NCBI GenBank assembly: GCA_013140715.1
Contig: JABFSG010000057.1
Coordinates: forward strand, 1-64,000
Direction: 5' to 3'
DNA length: 64,000 nt
Origin: Nitrospiraceae bacterium
Lineage (GTDB): Bacteria; Nitrospirota; Nitrospiria; Nitrospirales; Nitrospiraceae
The position numbers were made by a program, and so were the translations under genes. Below are positions 40,877 through 49,076 of this stretch, piece by piece. Every line of letters starts with the position of its first letter. Position 1 is the first letter of the stretch. Under the pieces are notes generated by a model that did not search any database, had not been told where the DNA came from, and worked only from the letters and a program-made list of their open reading frames with translations.

Positions 40877-41001
40877 CAGGATGCTGAAAAAGGCCGCCAG
40901 CTGCGTTCTCAGCTCGACGAAATCCTCAACGTACCCCTGAGGGTACGCCTCCGGTTTCGACTCACCTGCGGCCTTGCTGGACGGCCTTTTTGAGCATCCT
41001 G
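40877..41001. repeat. MITE-like element, copy 7 (best-preserved)
   Basis: The ends CAGGATGCTGAAAAAGGCCG and CGGCCTTTTTGAGCATCCTG match as inverted repeats with one mismatch over 20 bases. In the middle lies the perfect palindrome CGTACCCCTGAGGGTACG. Inner words CCAGCTGCG and TGCGGCCTTGCTGG pair further. It begins on the base after the antiporter stop codon, so it also works as a strong hairpin terminator. Confidence 0.8.
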
Positions 41002-41033
41002 CATGTCGCGCCTTTCTCGCGTGGCTATTGGCC

Positions 41034-41246
41034 CTAGAACTTATCCATGTCGATGACTTCTGTGGCCTCCCACAGATTCTTCGACTCCGCATCCGCAAGT
41101 TCCTTCACCCGATCCTCTTCCGTCTCTTCGTCAAAATGAATCGGTTGCTTCGGCAGCGTTTGTTCTATCTCGGAAGCAGGTGGGTTTGCCTCCGGCGGCG
41201 ATGGCCGTATTCTTCGCTTATTGGCAGGGTCCATATTAACCGGCAT
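41034..41246 (-). CDS. Small acidic/proline-rich protein
   Basis: 70 residues from ATG 41246, with GGAG 5 bases upstream. The sequence is Pro- and Glu-rich (SPPEANPPASEIEQTLPK, EETEEDRVKEL) and probably disordered, ending in a short amphipathic stretch NLWEATEVIDMDKF. No family recognised. It stands alone on the minus strand beside a MITE-like element. Confidence 0.5.
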   Translation of the reverse strand: MPVNMDPANKRRIRPSPPEANPPASEIEQTLPKQPIHFDEETEEDRVKELADAESKNLWEATEVIDMDKF

Positions 41247-41326
41247 GGCAACTCCGCTGTGAGGTGTGCTCAGTTTCAACCCGGCCCAAGGAGAAAGTCA
41301 ATGCGCGTGGTGGTTAGTGTGAGGGC

Positions 41327-41401
41327 GGGTTTGTTTGGTTTATCTTGTTTATTTGGTTGAACCAGACCAACCAGATAAACCGGACAGACCAAACAAACCA
41401 G
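41327..41401. repeat. T-rich palindrome with a C-poor and a G-poor arm, copy 5
   Basis: The left arm GGTTTGTTTGGTTTATCTTG is matched by CAGATAAACCGGACAGACC and ACCAAACAAACC on the right, around TTGAACCAGAC. It ends 7 bases before the hemW stop and thus lies downstream of that gene, as a terminator would. Confidence 0.7.
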
Positions 41402-41408
41402 AATCCTG

Positions 41409-42545
41409 CTAGTACAGTTGCTCGGCGATGGTGTCCGCTTGCAGAAGGCCCCGTGCCGATAGTCTGCTGTACTCACCATCTTCTTCGATCAACTGTTTCC
41501 TGAGTAATTGTGCGGTGACGGATGCATGCCCATAGTTTGCGGTATGTTGATGAAGGTAGCCTGTGGGAATTCCTCGAATGAGCCGCAAGCCGAAAATCAC
41601 GGCGTCGCGAAGTTGCTCCTCTTCGGAGAGTCTGGTGCGATCTTCGATAGGGAGACGGTGCTCCGCGAGCGAGGTATTGTAAGCCTCCAGGTCGGCGACG
41701 TTCCCGAATCTTGTTCCGCCCAGATAGGACTGTGCACTCGGGCCGAACCCAAGGTATTCGCCGTTGGTCCAGTAGAGCAGATTGTGTCGGCAGGCATATC
41801 CCGGTTTGGCATAGTTGGAGATCTCATACCGCTCGTAGCCGGCGTTGCCGAGTATTTGTTGCGCTGCTTTGTCCATGTCGATCTGAAGCCCCTCATCCGG
41901 GGCTGGACTTCGTCCTCGTTGGATGTTGGAGGCGAGTGTCGTACCTTCCTCGACCGTGAGGGCATAGCAGGACAGATGCGTCGGCGCCAGCGCGAGACAG
42001 TGGGCCAGTGACTGTCGCCAGCTCTCCAGGCTTTGGCCTGGGAGCCCATACATTAAATCGAGGTTGATATTGGTAAACCCTGCCGCTCTGGCCTGATCGA
42101 CCGCTATCATGGTCTGGTGAACGGCGCCGGGCCGTCCGATCCGAGTCAGGTCGTTACTATCCATCGATTCTGCGCCGAAACTCATCCGAGTGACGCCGGC
42201 CTGAAGCAGTTGTCCAAGATCCTGTTCGGAGACTGTGGAAGGATGCCCTTCAACGGTGATTTCACAGTCCGAGGCAAGGGTGAAATACCTGTAAATCTCC
42301 GACAGGATTGCGAGAAGCTGAGTTGCGGCCAGCGCAGTTGGTGTGCCGCCTCCAAAATAGATGGACTGGATAGGACGGCCTGCAGACACGTGTTGTGGAC
42401 TGGACAGTTGGATCTCGCGAATGAGAGATTTCACAAAAGTTTCTGCGCGACCCTCGCGATGGATCTCAAGGTAGAAGGCGCAGAAGTCACACCGCTGCCG
42501 GCAGAAGGGGATGTGGAGGTACAGACCAAGGGGAGGGGGTATCAT
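41409..42545 (-). CDS. hemW: Radical SAM haem chaperone HemW
   Basis: 378 residues. The cluster motif lies at YLHIPFCRQRCDFCAF (about 10-25) with Cys-x3-Cys-x2-Cys, followed by YFGGGTPTAL near 70 and the HemW C-terminal domain with CRHNLLYWTNGEYLGFGPSA near 250. HemW binds haem and inserts it into respiratory proteins; older annotations call it oxygen-independent coproporphyrinogen oxidase. Haem delivery suits an organism with many cytochromes. It overlaps the 90-residue gene upstream by 4 bases. Confidence 0.9.
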   Translation of the reverse strand: MIPPPLGLYLHIPFCRQRCDFCAFYLEIHREGRAETFVKSLIREIQLSSPQHVSAGRPIQSIYFGGGTPTALAATQLLAILSEIYRYFTLASDCEITVEGHPSTVSEQDLGQLLQAGVTRMSFGAESMDSNDLTRIGRPGAVHQTMIAVDQARAAGFTNINLDLMYGLPGQSLESWRQSLAHCLALAPTHLSCYALTVEEGTTLASNIQRGRSPAPDEGLQIDMDKAAQQILGNAGYERYEISNYAKPGYACRHNLLYWTNGEYLGFGPSAQSYLGGTRFGNVADLEAYNTSLAEHRLPIEDRTRLSEEEQLRDAVIFGLRLIRGIPTGYLHQHTANYGHASVTAQLLRKQLIEEDGEYSRLSARGLLQADTIAEQLY

Positions 42546-42814
42546 GATAACAGGCTGAATCCTGGGGGTTTTGAAAAGTCTCGAGCGAGAACGATTTCAA
42601 TTTCATCGGCAGGGGATTTCCCGCGATTGCGCACGTGCGCTTGCCAGGACCGGTGTTGGCGCAACGATTCGAAGAGCACCTTGAGCAGATCCGGTTTGAT
42701 CAGGGCTTCCCACTCGCGCAGCCAGGACTGGTTTTCCTCATCGCCGTCATACTCGTCAGGAAACGAGGCCTCCAGGCTGAATCGAAAGGTAAAGGTTTTT
42801 TCTTCTTGGTACAT
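42542..42814 (-). CDS. Small acidic protein cotranslated with HemW
   Basis: 90 residues from ATG 42814, with AGGAG 5 bases upstream. It begins MYQEEKTFTFRFSLEASFP and is acidic and aromatic through DEENQSWLREWEALIKPDLL, ending in a short strand EIEIVLARDF. There is no Cys and no membrane span. The 4-base overlap with hemW suggests a common function; no family is recognised. Confidence 0.6.
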   Translation of the reverse strand: MYQEEKTFTFRFSLEASFPDEYDGDEENQSWLREWEALIKPDLLKVLFESLRQHRSWQAHVRNRGKSPADEIEIVLARDFSKPPGFSLLS

Positions 42815-42884
42815 AGAGCTCCTGGCAGATTGCGAAGTGGCAAGCCCGACCTTATAATACCGGTCAGAATAAGGAGTACAATCC

Positions 42885-43112
42885 ATGCCTATCTTCGAAT
42901 ATGTCTGCGGGGAATGCAATCATCGGTTCGAGCTGTTGGTCTATGGCTCAACGAACGCGGCCTGTCCAAAGTGCAACACGACGAAATTGGAGAAACAGAT
43001 CTCTTCGTTCGGGGTCGGCGGGACAGATGGCTGGGTGCTTCCGGGTAACGGTGGCGGCGCGTGCGGAAGCTGCGGCGATCCGCGCGGCCCCGGTTCTTGC
43101 GCAACCAATTGA
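42885..43112 (+). CDS. FmdB-type zinc-ribbon protein
   Basis: 75 residues. MPIFEYVCGECNHRFEL and ACPKCNTTKLEKQIS give two CxxC knuckles that bind one zinc, the FmdB regulatory-protein pattern. A Gly-rich, Cys-containing tail (GGACGSCGDPRGPGSC) follows and may bind another metal. The family is widespread and its role is poorly known. It starts a three-gene run with the next two genes, 2 bases apart. Confidence 0.82.
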   Translation: MPIFEYVCGECNHRFELLVYGSTNAACPKCNTTKLEKQISSFGVGGTDGWVLPGNGGGACGSCGDPRGPGSCATN

Positions 43113-43114
43113 CC

Positions 43115-43438
43115 ATGGAGTCCGACGAAGAGGCGTTGCGGCGTGCAATTGTCACGATCTCCCAGTCCGACCCCCTCACCAAATTATTGGAGCAGGTAAA
43201 GCTTGGACGAATGAAACCCACCGATGCCGGGCTGCGTGCCGTGACCGATTCGTGGGTCGGCACCTATCGAAAAGTCATCGAGTCAGGTGGATTTACCAGC
43301 CAAGCCTTGCGACGTATCGATCCCACTCCTCGTGTGGCCATCATGATTGAATGTGGAGTGTTGACGGCTGAACAGCAAGCGGTCACCGATCTCCGCGCAA
43401 GTTTTGAGCGGGCGGCTGCAGCCGCCGCAACGGAGTGA
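43115..43438 (+). CDS. Small helical protein, function unknown
   Basis: 107 residues from ATG 43115; a longer frame to 43061 overlaps the FmdB gene and is not likely. Mostly helical (EEALRRAIVTISQSDPLTKLL, LTAEQQAVTDLRASFERA) with an Ala-rich end. No motif, signal or Cys pair. Placed 2 bases after the FmdB gene and 10 before the next exported protein. Confidence 0.55.
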   Translation: MESDEEALRRAIVTISQSDPLTKLLEQVKLGRMKPTDAGLRAVTDSWVGTYRKVIESGGFTSQALRRIDPTPRVAIMIECGVLTAEQQAVTDLRASFERAAAAAATE

Positions 43439-43448
43439 CCGCCATCCC

Positions 43449-44114
43449 ATGTCGGTTTTCTGGTGTATGGCCGTTCTGCTCCTGACCATCGGATCAGTTG
43501 GGGAGGGATTGGCTGAAGACACGCTCGGCGAGAGACGGCTTTGGACTATTGCGCCAACGGATCTCCATACCATCCTGCCGTCCGACTCCCATGTTTTGAT
43601 CGACCCTCGCGCAATTGAAAGGTTTCTTGACGCACTCGATGTAGCCCCGCCGGACTGGGGCCTGGTCTACGGGCGTGGCCATCATGACTCGGCACGTGAT
43701 GAGCGCCTCTTCACATTGAATCGGGAGCGGGATGCGAAGCGTGTCGGGAATCCTGTCTTGGCGCAGCGCATCACCTTTGTCTGGGATGGCGAATTGTCTC
43801 GGTACGATGCGGAAATTGGTGGATTTCGCGTCGTGCTTGGGCCGAAGTTCACTCCGACGAGATGGGGCGTCGTGCGTTTCAAATATGAGGACTTCTCGGG
43901 CAATCTTGTGGCGAAAGTGTCGGGAGTACTGCGAGAGCAGCTTGAACGACGAATCGCGCGAGGCCAGCTGGTCGATGTTACGGTGGCCATGACTGGGCGG
44001 CTTATTCCTGAGGAATCGGTGCTATACGATTTCTCGCATGACCAAGAGGGCCTCGGCGTGATTATGCCGATCGTAAAAGTCGAACAGCTTGATTATCTAC
44101 TGACAGATAAATAA
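43449..44114 (+). CDS. Exported protein of unknown function
   Basis: 221 residues from ATG 43449 with a signal peptide (FWCMAVLLLTIGSVGEGLA, about 4-22). The mature part is mixed alpha/beta: WTIAPTDLHTILPSDSHVLID, DWGLVYGRGHHDSARDERLF, and late strands TRWGVVRFKYEDF and VDVTVAMTGRLIP. It has no clear catalytic motif. Probably periplasmic; it is the last gene of the run that starts with the FmdB protein. Confidence 0.6.
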   Translation: MSVFWCMAVLLLTIGSVGEGLAEDTLGERRLWTIAPTDLHTILPSDSHVLIDPRAIERFLDALDVAPPDWGLVYGRGHHDSARDERLFTLNRERDAKRVGNPVLAQRITFVWDGELSRYDAEIGGFRVVLGPKFTPTRWGVVRFKYEDFSGNLVAKVSGVLREQLERRIARGQLVDVTVAMTGRLIPEESVLYDFSHDQEGLGVIMPIVKVEQLDYLLTDK

Positions 44115-44387
44115 CCCTGGTGCCTTTCATCGATTCTCTCGTTTGACCCATCCGGCCCCGATCTTCCCTCTACGTATCACGCTCCTTCTCGGCAGCTCCT
44201 CGGCTCTTTTCCCGTCAGCGATGCGACTGTCATTTCGATTAAACTTAGTCGAGGTAGACAGAAAAATACTTTTACTGTCAAGCTCTTATGCAGGTCTTAG
44301 GCGGCTGCTAGACTTAGCCATGCATCCGACTAGTCCGGGGAGGGTATTTGCCTCCCAATGCTCATCCAATCAGGAGGAATCTGTGCA
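44115..44387. other. Intergenic region, probable promoter of the lipoprotein gene
   Basis: About 270 bases without a credible gene. It becomes AT-rich around 44230-44290, where a promoter for the next gene probably lies. An AGGAGGAAT site is present before the ATG at 44388. No hairpin repeat was seen here, unlike most gaps of this length in the window. Confidence 0.4.
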
Positions 44388-45137
44388 ATGTCTATGACAT
44401 CGAATCGACCAAAATACGTGCTGATCCCCGGTTCTATAGTCATGGCCTGCCTCGCATTAACCGCCTGTACAGGGGGTCCCTATAGCTCGAAGGTTCAGGG
44501 AGATAAGAAAGTCTACCGAGCGGATGAGCAAAGTAACAGGGCTTTCGCGAATGAGACCGACCAGGATGGACAATCGACGAATCAAAGCGCACAAGACTCG
44601 AAGGTAAAACGCCAACTGTCGGCTCAGGAGATGGCAGAGCAGCTGAAGGCTAAAAAGGCGGAGCAATTTGACATTTCTAGTCGGGCTCCGAAACGGCAAG
44701 CGAACGCTCCAATTTATGTGAACCTTGCCCCACTGGTTCTGGACGACAAGATGCGGCAAGCGGAGAAATCGAAAGGCGCGGTTGAACAGCAGATTCGGAG
44801 CGAGTTCAATGCCGACCCCATCATCAAACTCATCGAGGAAAATCGTGGTTCGGCTGATAAAGGGGACCTCCGCGCCGGATTCTCCATTGCCGACGTCGAA
44901 GTCGTTCCCAAGGTCTCGATCAAGGATGTGTATGTTCTGCAGCCCAAGACTGGCAAGCCTGGCAAGATGGCTGCCGTCGTATTCGAAGCGACGATCACTT
45001 CACAAGTCCCACCTGTTACCTCCACCGTGTCTGAAACCGGCCATATCTTGCAAAAGGCGGAAGTCTCCAAGCGATTTGTCACGCAGATCAAAGAGGTCAT
45101 TCTCGAGAAGATCGGCCCTGGTATTCCTGCCCATTGA
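44388..45137 (+). CDS. Lipoprotein of unknown function
   Basis: 249 residues. A short signal segment ends in the lipobox LTAC (near residue 28), so the protein is lipid-anchored. A Gln/Ser/Asp-rich linker follows (about 40-80), with a helical part (LSAQEMAEQLKAKKAEQFD) and a C-terminal domain with strands KVSIKDVYVLQPKTG and AAVVFEATITS. It has no known family. GGAGGAAT precedes the ATG by 10 bases. Convergent with the frameshifted membrane gene. Confidence 0.7.
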   Translation: MSMTSNRPKYVLIPGSIVMACLALTACTGGPYSSKVQGDKKVYRADEQSNRAFANETDQDGQSTNQSAQDSKVKRQLSAQEMAEQLKAKKAEQFDISSRAPKRQANAPIYVNLAPLVLDDKMRQAEKSKGAVEQQIRSEFNADPIIKLIEENRGSADKGDLRAGFSIADVEVVPKVSIKDVYVLQPKTGKPGKMAAVVFEATITSQVPPVTSTVSETGHILQKAEVSKRFVTQIKEVILEKIGPGIPAH

Positions 45138-45325
45138 TGAAATGGATCAACGGCCGCTCGGAACGCCTGGGCTCAAGGATGGCTTGGTTGGACCTTTCGG
45201 CCATCCACCGTCAGCTCGAGGTCTTCAGCCTCCCGATTCCTGAATTCATCCCAGTAATTCAGCTAGGTGGGAACGATGTACAGCATGACTTCGTACTGAT
45301 AGGTGCGAAGGGAGTTGCCGTAGGA

Positions 45326-45957
45326 TCAGAATGTTTTCGTCAGTGGGCGGAAGAGCAATCCTGTGGTGGAGACACGGAGTTCGAGCACTGCACGCTCGCG
45401 TGTCGGGTAAAACGCCGCCGATCCATAGTCTGCATCGACCACCGGCTCCAACCAGGCGTATTGATGTCGAAGTGTGAACAGGTCGATCAATCGATCGGTG
45501 GTCAGGGGGTAGCCGTACGAGGTTTCGAGCGCTCATCCTCGATCCGGTGGTAACGTCCCGCAATACGATCCAACTCAAAAGCCGTGTGCAAACCGAGCAG
45601 ATTTGCCCAGGGCTTCCACTTCAGAATGTGTGCATCGATGTAGACTTCATCGCCTGCCAACCGGTAGGTCTCCGTTCGCCCGTCCGCCAGATGAACTGTG
45701 ACCTGAAACTGCGACGGCCCAACCGGTTCCGTATGAATGGTTGCAGCAACATCCTCACGCGTAAGAGCTCGGTAGCCTTGCAAGGAGAGCTGAAGCGTGA
45801 GAAACAAGGCGCCGGATGCCAGGCAGGCCAGGCCCATGGCCGTGTGTAGGGACAGGCGAGCGAACCGTCTCCGACGCACCGATGCCAGGGCGGCCAACGT
45901 AAAAAGTAGACCGAGCAGACCGAATACTATGGACGTAGCCGCCAGCCAATCGACCAT
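45326..45957 (-). pseudogene. Membrane protein of unknown function, disrupted by a single-base frameshift
   Basis: The 5' part (45957-45528) codes for two membrane spans (IVFGLLGLLFTLAALASV; GLACLASGALFLTLQ) and a soluble part with YRAL, TYRLAGDEVYIDAHILKWKP and AGRYHRIEDERS. The frame then ends early after KPRTATP. In the frame offset by one base the family-like continuation is intact: SYGYPLTTDRLIDLF, DYGSAAFYPTRERA, LELRVSTTGLLFRPL, TGA at 45326-45328. One base appears missing in 45523-45533. The same frame stays open for 20 codons past that stop, meaning unknown. Confidence 0.7.
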
Positions 45958-46094
45958 GATGCCACCTCACGATTGTGTGAAAAGAGGCTCATCCGTAAGA
46001 TGCTACTGGGACATTGTTAAGTCTAGCAGACGGTGGGAGGCCCGATTGAGGTGCAACAGTTGCTATGAGGTGAGGTGAGTCGTTCGCGGCGTTC

Positions 46095-46331
46095 CTACAG
46101 TTCCTTCCAAACTCCATATCCGATTCCGAGAAGGACGCCGATGGGCGCGGTAAAGAGAAACAGCGACCGACCGTTCATACCGGATGTGCCGGTGATGAAT
46201 TCATAGGCTGTACCACCGACTGCGCCAACAAGCGCACCGATCAAAGTGCCGGCCACGGCGCCCCACAGTCCAAACGCAGCAGCGCTTTTAAAAATCGTCA
46301 CGGTTCGTGGAGACTTATCTTCTTGTGCCAT
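46095..46331 (-). CDS. Small glycine-zipper membrane protein
   Basis: 78 residues from ATG 46331, preceded by GAAGGGA. Two hydrophobic segments: AAAFGLWGAVAGTLIGALVG, with Gly spaced as in a glycine zipper, and LFLFTAPIGVLLGIGYGVW. The N-terminal 15 residues are polar. No family recognised. Probably an inner- or outer-membrane stress protein; it is convergent with nothing obvious. Confidence 0.6.
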   Translation of the reverse strand: MAQEDKSPRTVTIFKSAAAFGLWGAVAGTLIGALVGAVGGTAYEFITGTSGMNGRSLFLFTAPIGVLLGIGYGVWKEL

Positions 46332-46418
46332 CGGATTTCCCTTCAATGAAAGCTCTGAATGGAAAGCCGCCCGCTGAGAAACGGGGACTCGTGCGGCTAC
46401 TTCTTCGCTATGCCGCTT

Positions 46419-46811
46419 TTAGAATGGCCTCGCGAAGAGATGCCGAACAGTAATCGGCAAGAAGAGGCTTTTCGGGTAGAGATAGTCTTCCCAAAATTCA
46501 TCAGTGACGCGGATCTGGCCGTGCTTGAGGGCAGTGGTATCGGAAAGAGCAAGATAGACCTTCCGCTTATGCCGCCGACCATGACCATACAACTTCCGAA
46601 GACGCGCAATCTCACGGATCTGAGGCTCAACCACCAACGCCTCAATCTGCGTGAGTGAGCCGAGCCACTCGAAATGCACCGCGCCATGTTCCCAAAGCCA
46701 TGAGGCGCCAGTCAACGGGAAAGATAACTGACAAGATCGGAGCTGCCCCGCGCCACGAAACGGAAACGGGTCCTGCGTTCTTATCCGTAGTGCTTTAAAA
46801 AAGACTCCCAC
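46419..46811 (-). CDS. Hypothetical protein
   Basis: 130 residues. The central part HFEWLGSLTQIEALVVEPQ and IREIARLRKLYGHG then KRKVYLALSDTTAL looks protein-like and ends DEFWEDYLYPKSLFLPI, while the overlapping plus-strand frame at 46359-46658 does not. The first 45 residues are less convincing, so the true start may be further in. No family recognised; codon use is like the neighbours. Confidence 0.5.
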   Translation of the reverse strand: MGVFFKALRIRTQDPFPFRGAGQLRSCQLSFPLTGASWLWEHGAVHFEWLGSLTQIEALVVEPQIREIARLRKLYGHGRRHKRKVYLALSDTTALKHGQIRVTDEFWEDYLYPKSLFLPITVRHLFARPF

Positions 46812-46875
46812 CCCAGTTGTTTGACGTCGGCGCGTCTAGGACACCAGAGCAACGACTTGGATTTCAAAGAAGGGA

Positions 46876-46905
46876 AGAGGGCAACCAATGCCGGTTGGCA
46901 CCTCT
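46876..46905. terminator. Probable terminator of the chlorite dismutase gene
   Basis: GAGGGCAACC and GGTTGGCACCTC can pair with one bulge around AATGCC, about 30-60 bases downstream of the minus-strand stop codon. The minus-strand sequence after the stem is CCTCTTCCCTTCTTTG, weakly T-rich. Confidence 0.4.
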
Positions 46906-46934
46906 CCCCACGGGATGGAGGTCGCATCATGCGA

Positions 46935-47732
46935 CTAGCGGCTTAGGATCTCCAGGATCTCATCAAGTGGACGGATGGTGCCGAGGAGCGTTGGGCTGCC
47001 AAACTGCGCATTGTGTCGGTTTTCCTCGACCCGTTCCAGGGCGATGACCAGGTTGTTGAAGTCGTCCAGCTTGGCTGTCTCAAAATACGTGATGAAGTCA
47101 AGATCGTCCAAGCCGCTGGAGTGATAGAGCTTACGCTTCACAGTCTTGAGGTAGGCGGTTGTGGCTGCCGCGTGCTCCGTCATCATCGCGTTGCGGCCAT
47201 CCTGGCCTGTGATCCACCACGCTGCATCTTTGCGGATCGGTACGACGATCGCGTAGGGCTTTGGACCGGCATCGGTCGGTGTCTTCATGGCTGTCTTCAA
47301 GTCATCCGGCAGCGCCGGCACATAGTTGGCCTGCTTGCTGAGGCCATTAAATGTGTAGGTATTCACAAGATGCTTGCCTAAGGTCGTGCCCATCAGATCG
47401 ATGAGGAAGTTTTGGTTGGACAGTATCTCTGGAGAATGTACTCGGACAAAGAAGTCCGCTTTCTCTACGAGCCCACGAAGCAAGTAGGTATCGGTGATCA
47501 CGCTGTCGCTGTGCTTCTGGAACGCGGCTTTGACCTCTGCTGCCGCCGAGACCCGTGCCGTCTTATCTAGTTTCCACCAGTCCTCGTCCATCTTAAACAC
47601 GACGAATGTAGCGTAGACTCCTGGGTCTTTTAACAATTTCTCTCGGTCCGCTGCAGCATGGCTGGGCAATGCCATAAGCGAACCCAGCCAACAAAGAAGG
47701 CCGATAAGCGCCAGACGATTGATCATCTTCAT
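46935..47732 (-). CDS. cld: Chlorite dismutase, periplasmic
   Basis: 265 residues with a signal peptide (about 1-27, LALIGLLCWLGSLMALPSHA). The haem protein turns chlorite into chloride and O2. The proximal haem ligand is His187 in TEHAAAT and the distal Arg is Arg200 in KTVKRKLYH, 13 residues later, as in the N. defluvii enzyme (His160/Arg173). Other conserved parts are DWWKLDK, TYLLRGL, YAIVVPIRKDA, GLDDLDFITYFET and SPTLLGTIRPLDEILE. Full length matches the long pentameric type. Canonical RBS (AAGGAGA) precedes the ATG. It is not part of a chlorate operon here; such genes occur across Nitrospira. Confidence 0.95.
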   Translation of the reverse strand: MKMINRLALIGLLCWLGSLMALPSHAAADREKLLKDPGVYATFVVFKMDEDWWKLDKTARVSAAAEVKAAFQKHSDSVITDTYLLRGLVEKADFFVRVHSPEILSNQNFLIDLMGTTLGKHLVNTYTFNGLSKQANYVPALPDDLKTAMKTPTDAGPKPYAIVVPIRKDAAWWITGQDGRNAMMTEHAAATTAYLKTVKRKLYHSSGLDDLDFITYFETAKLDDFNNLVIALERVEENRHNAQFGSPTLLGTIRPLDEILEILSR

Positions 47733-47819
47733 AGCTGGTTCTCCTTCTCAAGGGGTAAGGGGCTATTCAGGCAAGCGTCTATGCGATCTACCAGGTTCCC
47801 CTCCATTGAATGAATAACC

Positions 47820-48122
47820 TCAGTGTGAAATTTTTGCAGCAAGCACGTCGACATGCTCGATCTGTGGCGCTTCGGCAAGCAACTCGGGCGCCTTGGCCAT
47901 CAACGCTGCCGCAATCTGGCCGGCCAGGTGTGCCTTGCGGCCGGCATCATCAGCAAATGCATCGAAGATACCAAATGTCGCCGGTCCCAACCGTAACGCG
48001 AACCAGATCGGCGTCGTGGCTTCCTGATTCGCTAGGGCAAGTCCGCTTTCGAGAAAGCGAGCGACATCCGCTTCTTTCCCCGGCTTGGCGTGCAATCGTA
48101 CCAATAAGCCAACTCGTACCAT
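47820..48122 (-). CDS. ABM-fold monooxygenase-like protein
   Basis: 100 residues from ATG 48122, a single antibiotic-biosynthesis-monooxygenase (YgiN-like) domain: VGLLVRLHAKPGKEADVARF, TTPIWFALRLGP, TFGIFDAFADDAGRKAHLAG. These ferredoxin-like dimers oxidise quinols or bind haem. It lies 87 bases upstream of chlorite dismutase on the same strand, so the two may be cotranscribed; a role against chlorite or reactive by-products would be speculative. Confidence 0.78.
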   Translation of the reverse strand: MVRVGLLVRLHAKPGKEADVARFLESGLALANQEATTPIWFALRLGPATFGIFDAFADDAGRKAHLAGQIAAALMAKAPELLAEAPQIEHVDVLAAKISH

Positions 48123-48412
48123 GGTCGTCCATCCTTTCGGAGGTTGAGCACTAGGAGACAGATTATAGCGAGGGCGTCCATTCTGTGCTAGTGGCAAGAA
48201 TGACAATTTTGTTAGATCTCTGCCATGCGGATTTACGTGCGTACGCTCAATGAAGTCCTCGCGGACGAAGAAACAGCGACATCGTACTTATTGAAAGGCA
48301 GTCCAGTCGATCCCCAACGACACGCGACATTTTCACCTGCCCAGCCACTGGCGCGCTGAGACGTGTCATGAGCCTGTGCGAAGGCCTTCCGGCCCGCTTC
48401 ACCTCTCTTTGG

Positions 48413-48507
48413 AGGGAGTGGTCGAGGCTGCCCTCGACTGCGCGCATCGAACGAGCACAGTTTTATCGTGCGCGTTCTGCGAGCAAGAAGGGCGCCTGGC
48501 CGCTCCC
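48413..48507. repeat. Dispersed hairpin repeat of about 95 bp, copy 2 (inverted)
   Basis: Ends AGGGAGTGGTCGAGG and CTGGCCGCTCCC are inverted; inner words ACTGCGCGCATCGAACGAG and TCGTGCGCGTTCTGCGAGC are the reverse complement of those at 55218-55313. To its left, at about 48310-48360, lies a remnant of the MITE-like interior (CACCTGCCCAGCCACTGGCGCGC). The whole gap 48123-48570 holds no gene. Confidence 0.65.
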
Positions 48508-48570
48508 GATCTTTTATGGAACGTGGCGATTATTGCGAATGGATGGAAGCGGTTTGTGAAACTGGGCACA

Positions 48571-48598
48571 CCAGGGCCTCTTGTGCAAGAGACCCTGG
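48571..48598. terminator. Hairpin terminator downstream of the gene at 48626
   Basis: CCAGGGCCTCTTG and CAAGAGACCCTGG form a 13-bp stem with one mismatch and a two-base TG centre, 28 bases after the minus-strand stop codon. No U-tract is visible. Confidence 0.65.
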
Positions 48599-48625
48599 CG
48601 GCATTGATGATGGCTGGTTGTAGCG

Positions 48626-48979
48626 CTACTGCACGTCGATCGTGATGGTCTGACTGGCCGCGACCAGTGCATGGTCCTTTGTGGCGCCGGTCACAGTAAT
48701 CTGGTGCATCCCTTTGGCCAGACCTTTAAACGATCCTGTAAAACCCTTCTGATACTGATTGTCTACGAACACGTGGGCATGGGCTGCCTGGGAGCCCTTG
48801 GTCAGCTCATACTTCAGGTCGAAGCTGTCGTTGACCTTGTCCCCATTCTTGGGAGACGTGATCATAATTTTCGACCCATCCTCGACCGGGCTATCTGCTG
48901 CGAAGACCGGTATTCCGCTGAGCCCGCCCACCAATGCGATACCTAACCCCATAAACCCGATTCGTTTCATCATTTGCAT
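48626..48979 (-). CDS. Exported DUF4399-like protein
   Basis: 117 residues with a signal peptide (about 1-27, GIALVGGLSGIPVFA). The mature part is an Ig-like beta domain: IMITSPKNGDKVNDSFDLKY, AHAHVFVDNQYQ, GLAKGMHQITVTGATKDH, IDVQ. The pattern fits DUF4399-type proteins, which bind unknown ligands in the periplasm. AGGAGG precedes the ATG. A second ATG four codons in is possible. Confidence 0.7.
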   Translation of the reverse strand: MQMMKRIGFMGLGIALVGGLSGIPVFAADSPVEDGSKIMITSPKNGDKVNDSFDLKYELTKGSQAAHAHVFVDNQYQKGFTGSFKGLAKGMHQITVTGATKDHALVAASQTITIDVQ

Positions 48980-49076
48980 AGCGACCTCCTTCTTGTTTGA
49001 ACCGGTTGAATGAACACTGACCCCAGCACACCCTACGAACGATCTTCCTATTTGGATTCACGTTCTTTCCCAGGTC

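Noticed and set aside
45134-45553. 139-codon plus-strand frame starting at the lipoprotein stop
   Set aside because: It is opposite the family-like tail of the frameshifted membrane gene and shows no domain.
46359-46658. Plus-strand 99-codon frame overlapping the gene at 46419-46811
   Set aside because: The minus-strand frame is more protein-like; the plus frame has no site and odd composition.
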